Below are positions 7,243 to 8,064 of a stretch of 8,064 nt of DNA, piece after piece; positions within the stretch are counted from its first letter, which is position 1, and every line of letters starts with the position of its first letter. The translations under genes and the position numbers were made by a program. The notes under the pieces were generated by a model that ran no database searches, was not told the origin of the DNA, and saw only the letters and a program-made list of their open reading frames with translations. Source of the DNA: ANME-2 cluster archaeon (GTDB lineage: Archaea > Halobacteriota > Methanosarcinia > Methanosarcinales > Methanogasteraceae); assembly GCA_003601535.1 (NCBI GenBank), contig PIXW01000174.1:1-8064 (forward strand), written 5' to 3'.

Positions 7243-7290
7243 ATGATCTTTGGAAATACGAAGTATAAGAAAGATGGAGGTAATCGATAA
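7243..7290 (+). CDS. Possible 15-residue leader ORF upstream of the dockerin gene
   Basis: ATG at 7243-7245, preceded 8 nt upstream by GAGGTG (7229-7234), opens a frame encoding MIFGNTKYKKDGGNR. It ends at TAA (7288-7290), which overlaps the next start codon as TAATG. The next gene's own ribosome binding site (GGAGGT, 7276-7281) lies inside it. The spacing and overlap suggest translational coupling or a leader peptide, but the peptide resembles nothing I know and could be chance. Confidence 0.3.
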   Translation: MIFGNTKYKKDGGNR

Positions 7291-7850
7291 TGAAATCAAG
7301 ATGGATAATCACCCTGCTCGTTACACTGATGTGCATGGCTGCACCCGCGATGGCACAGCCAGCACCGTTTGTGATCGGCGGGCATGTCTACAATGCAGAT
7401 AGCAATCCATGCAACGATCCATGGGTTCGGATAATGAATACGAATACAAGTGTGAGCTGGGATGCCAGCAATTCTTCGACATCGAACTACTACCAGCTCA
7501 CACTCGACAGCAACGACGTGAGTGTGGGTAATATCCTCTCGATAGAAGCATCAGGATGTTCGCAGTCAAAGACGGTTGAGCATGCGGTTACGTCAGCGGA
7601 GATGGATGCCGGCGGGTTCAAACTGAACCTCACAGGACAGGCAGGCATCTGCGGCGATGTGACAGGCAACGAGATCGTTGACACCGGAGACGTGATCCTG
7701 CTCTCGAATTATGTCGGGTATCCTGGGTACACGCTTGTGAATGAATGGGCAGGGGATGTGACCGGCAACGGTGTGATCGACACCGGAGACGTGATCCTGC
7801 TCTCGAACTATGTCGGGTATCCAGGATATTCGTTGAACTGCACAGGATGA
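7290..7850 (+). CDS. Small secreted dockerin protein with carboxypeptidase-regulatory-like domain
   Basis: A 186-residue protein from ATG 7290 with GGAGGT 8 nt upstream. Residues 1-22 form a signal peptide ending AAPAMA. Residues about 25-118 form a probable beta-sandwich (FVIGGHVYNADSNPCNDPWV, many Asn/Ser, several N-x-S/T sites), similar in pattern to carboxypeptidase-regulatory-like folds of archaeal surface proteins. Residues 121-186 are a dockerin with two calcium loops: DVTGNEIVDTGD (123-134) and DVTGNGVIDTGD 33 residues on, each followed by VILLSNYVGYPGY. Cys121 just before the first loop and Cys184 near the end could form a disulfide. It probably docks to a cohesin, perhaps that of the preceding gene, although its loop residues differ from those of the first dockerin. 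A terminator lies upstream and no clear TATA box is seen (AAGTATAAG at about 7260-7269 is a weak candidate). It ends at TGA 7848-7850. Confidence 0.85.
   Translation: MKSRWIITLLVTLMCMAAPAMAQPAPFVIGGHVYNADSNPCNDPWVRIMNTNTSVSWDASNSSTSNYYQLTLDSNDVSVGNILSIEASGCSQSKTVEHAVTSAEMDAGGFKLNLTGQAGICGDVTGNEIVDTGDVILLSNYVGYPGYTLVNEWAGDVTGNGVIDTGDVILLSNYVGYPGYSLNCTG
7680..7828 (+). repeat. Dockerin duplication: 50-bp units 99 bp apart
   Basis: Positions 7680-7729 and 7779-7828 match at 47 of 50 bases and encode DTGDVILLSNYVGYPGY in both copies. The period is again 99 bp (33 codons), as in the first dockerin, but the sequence is unrelated at the DNA level, so the two dockerins were duplicated or homogenised separately. 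Confidence 0.85.
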
Positions 7851-7868
7851 GGTGATAAAAGAAAAATC

Positions 7869-8064
7869 GTGGATGAAAACATCGATGCACCGAAGCACCT
7901 AACCGTGCGGGACAGTGCATCAACATAGCTTTGCGACCCCGTATCAGCAAACCCCGGATGCTGGTTGGGCATTTTAATCTTTTTGGGTTTTCTGATACTT
8001 ATGGGTTGCTTACGTGGGCGCGATCGCGCGTCAAAGTGTATGGAAACGGCAGGAAACTGCCGGA
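7869..8064 (+). CDS. Possible surface or membrane protein start with in-frame TAG (partial, right edge)
   Basis: The stop of the dockerin gene overlaps a GAGGTGAT (7849-7856), and 12 nt later a GTG (7869) opens a frame starting (V)DENIDAPKHLTVRDSAST. TAG at 7926-7928 (codon 20) interrupts it. The same frame then stays open to the window edge for 45 codons and contains a hydrophobic helix (GCWLGILIFLGFLILMGCL) followed by a basic RGRDR. The start resembles that of the DUF3344 gene: both have GAGGTGAT, then (A/G)TGGATGAAAA, and both encode DEN followed soon by PKH. This supports a real gene start, possibly with TAG read as an amino acid. Against it, 45 open codons have roughly a 12% chance in random sequence, the start codon is GTG, and the region can also fold into RNA hairpins. 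Treat as tentative. Confidence 0.3.
7884..7998 (+). other. Nested and long inverted repeats
   Basis: GATGCAC (7884-7890) pairs with GTGCATC (7915-7921), with an inner GCAC (7895-7898) / GTGC (7905-7908). Downstream, a 14-bp arm at 7941-7954 (starts GTATCAG, ends AAACCC) pairs with 7985-7998 (GGGTTT then CTGATAC), with one mismatch. This could be the 3' structure of the dockerin mRNA, a structured RNA or part of a small element. No known RNA family is recognised. Confidence 0.4.
8018..8062 (+). other. GC-rich palindrome and GAAA-loop hairpin at right edge
   Basis: GCGCGATCGCGC (8018-8029) is a perfect 12-bp palindrome. CGGCAG (8047-8052) / CTGCCG (8057-8062) is a perfect 6-bp stem closing a GAAA tetraloop (8053-8056). 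The window ends 2 bp later, so the context is unknown. Confidence 0.4.

Noticed and set aside
7929..7943. Minus strand reads GGGGTCGCAAAGCTA, resembling the conserved core of c-di-GMP-I (GEMM) riboswitches
   Set aside because: Only the one core stretch matches. The expected GAAA loop, tetraloop receptor and second helix could not be laid out, and no minus-strand gene follows. An Infernal search with the GEMM model would settle it.
8041..8064. AGGAAACTGCCGGA resembling the conserved 5' motif of RNase P RNA
   Set aside because: The similarity is to a few bases only, and the sequence is explained by a 6-bp hairpin with a GAAA loop; too little sequence remains to test.

Overview
The window looks archaeal, probably from the Methanosarcinia / ANME / Syntrophoarchaeia / Archaeoglobi side of the tree. 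Supporting signs are TATA boxes of the TTTATATAG type, ribosome binding sites of the GAGGTGAT type (matching the archaeal 16S 3' end), a UPF0175-like/PIN toxin-antitoxin pair, an AAA_14/DUF4143 ATPase, and secreted proteins built from DUF3344, CARDB, DUF4430, cohesin and dockerin modules. This placement is inference; no marker gene is present.

Left part (1-2870). A surface protein enters from the left edge and ends with a glycine-rich linker, one membrane helix and a short charged tail. An AT-rich toxin-antitoxin pair follows on the minus strand (PIN toxin 255-791, antitoxin 788-1135, overlapping by ATGA). It abuts a frameshifted remnant of a CARDB surface-protein gene (1136-1464, plus strand), as if the pair had landed in or beside that gene. 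An AAA_14/DUF4143 ATPase (1485-2870, minus) has a compact promoter: a TATA box between an 18-bp perfect palindrome and a degenerate copy of it.

Middle (2871-3339). A 469-bp divergent intergenic region holds tandem 14-bp repeats, several TTCACAC words, small dyads, a strong TATA box at 3201-3209 and a roughly 110-nt leader with possible alternative hairpins.

Right part (3340-8064). Three consecutive secreted proteins run on the plus strand. The first is a 933-codon DUF3344-CARDB-CARDB-DUF4430-(S-layer-like)-dockerin protein with a single in-frame TAG at codon 62. The second is a cohesin-like protein with two C-terminal 'GWNLISLPL'-type modules. After a hairpin/T-tract terminator and a possible 15-codon leader ORF comes a 186-residue protein with a carboxypeptidase-regulatory-like sandwich and a dockerin. 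Cohesin and dockerin modules bind each other, so the cluster probably encodes parts of a non-cellulosomal extracellular complex. A possible fourth gene begins near 7869 with a start resembling that of the first surface gene. It also carries an in-frame TAG, followed by a membrane helix, and runs off the right edge.

Most notable are the cohesin between two dockerin genes, the two in-frame TAG codons (pyrrolysine, nonsense or error), and an AT-rich segment of about 720 bp that starts at the dockerin of one gene and ends at the cohesin boundary of the next.
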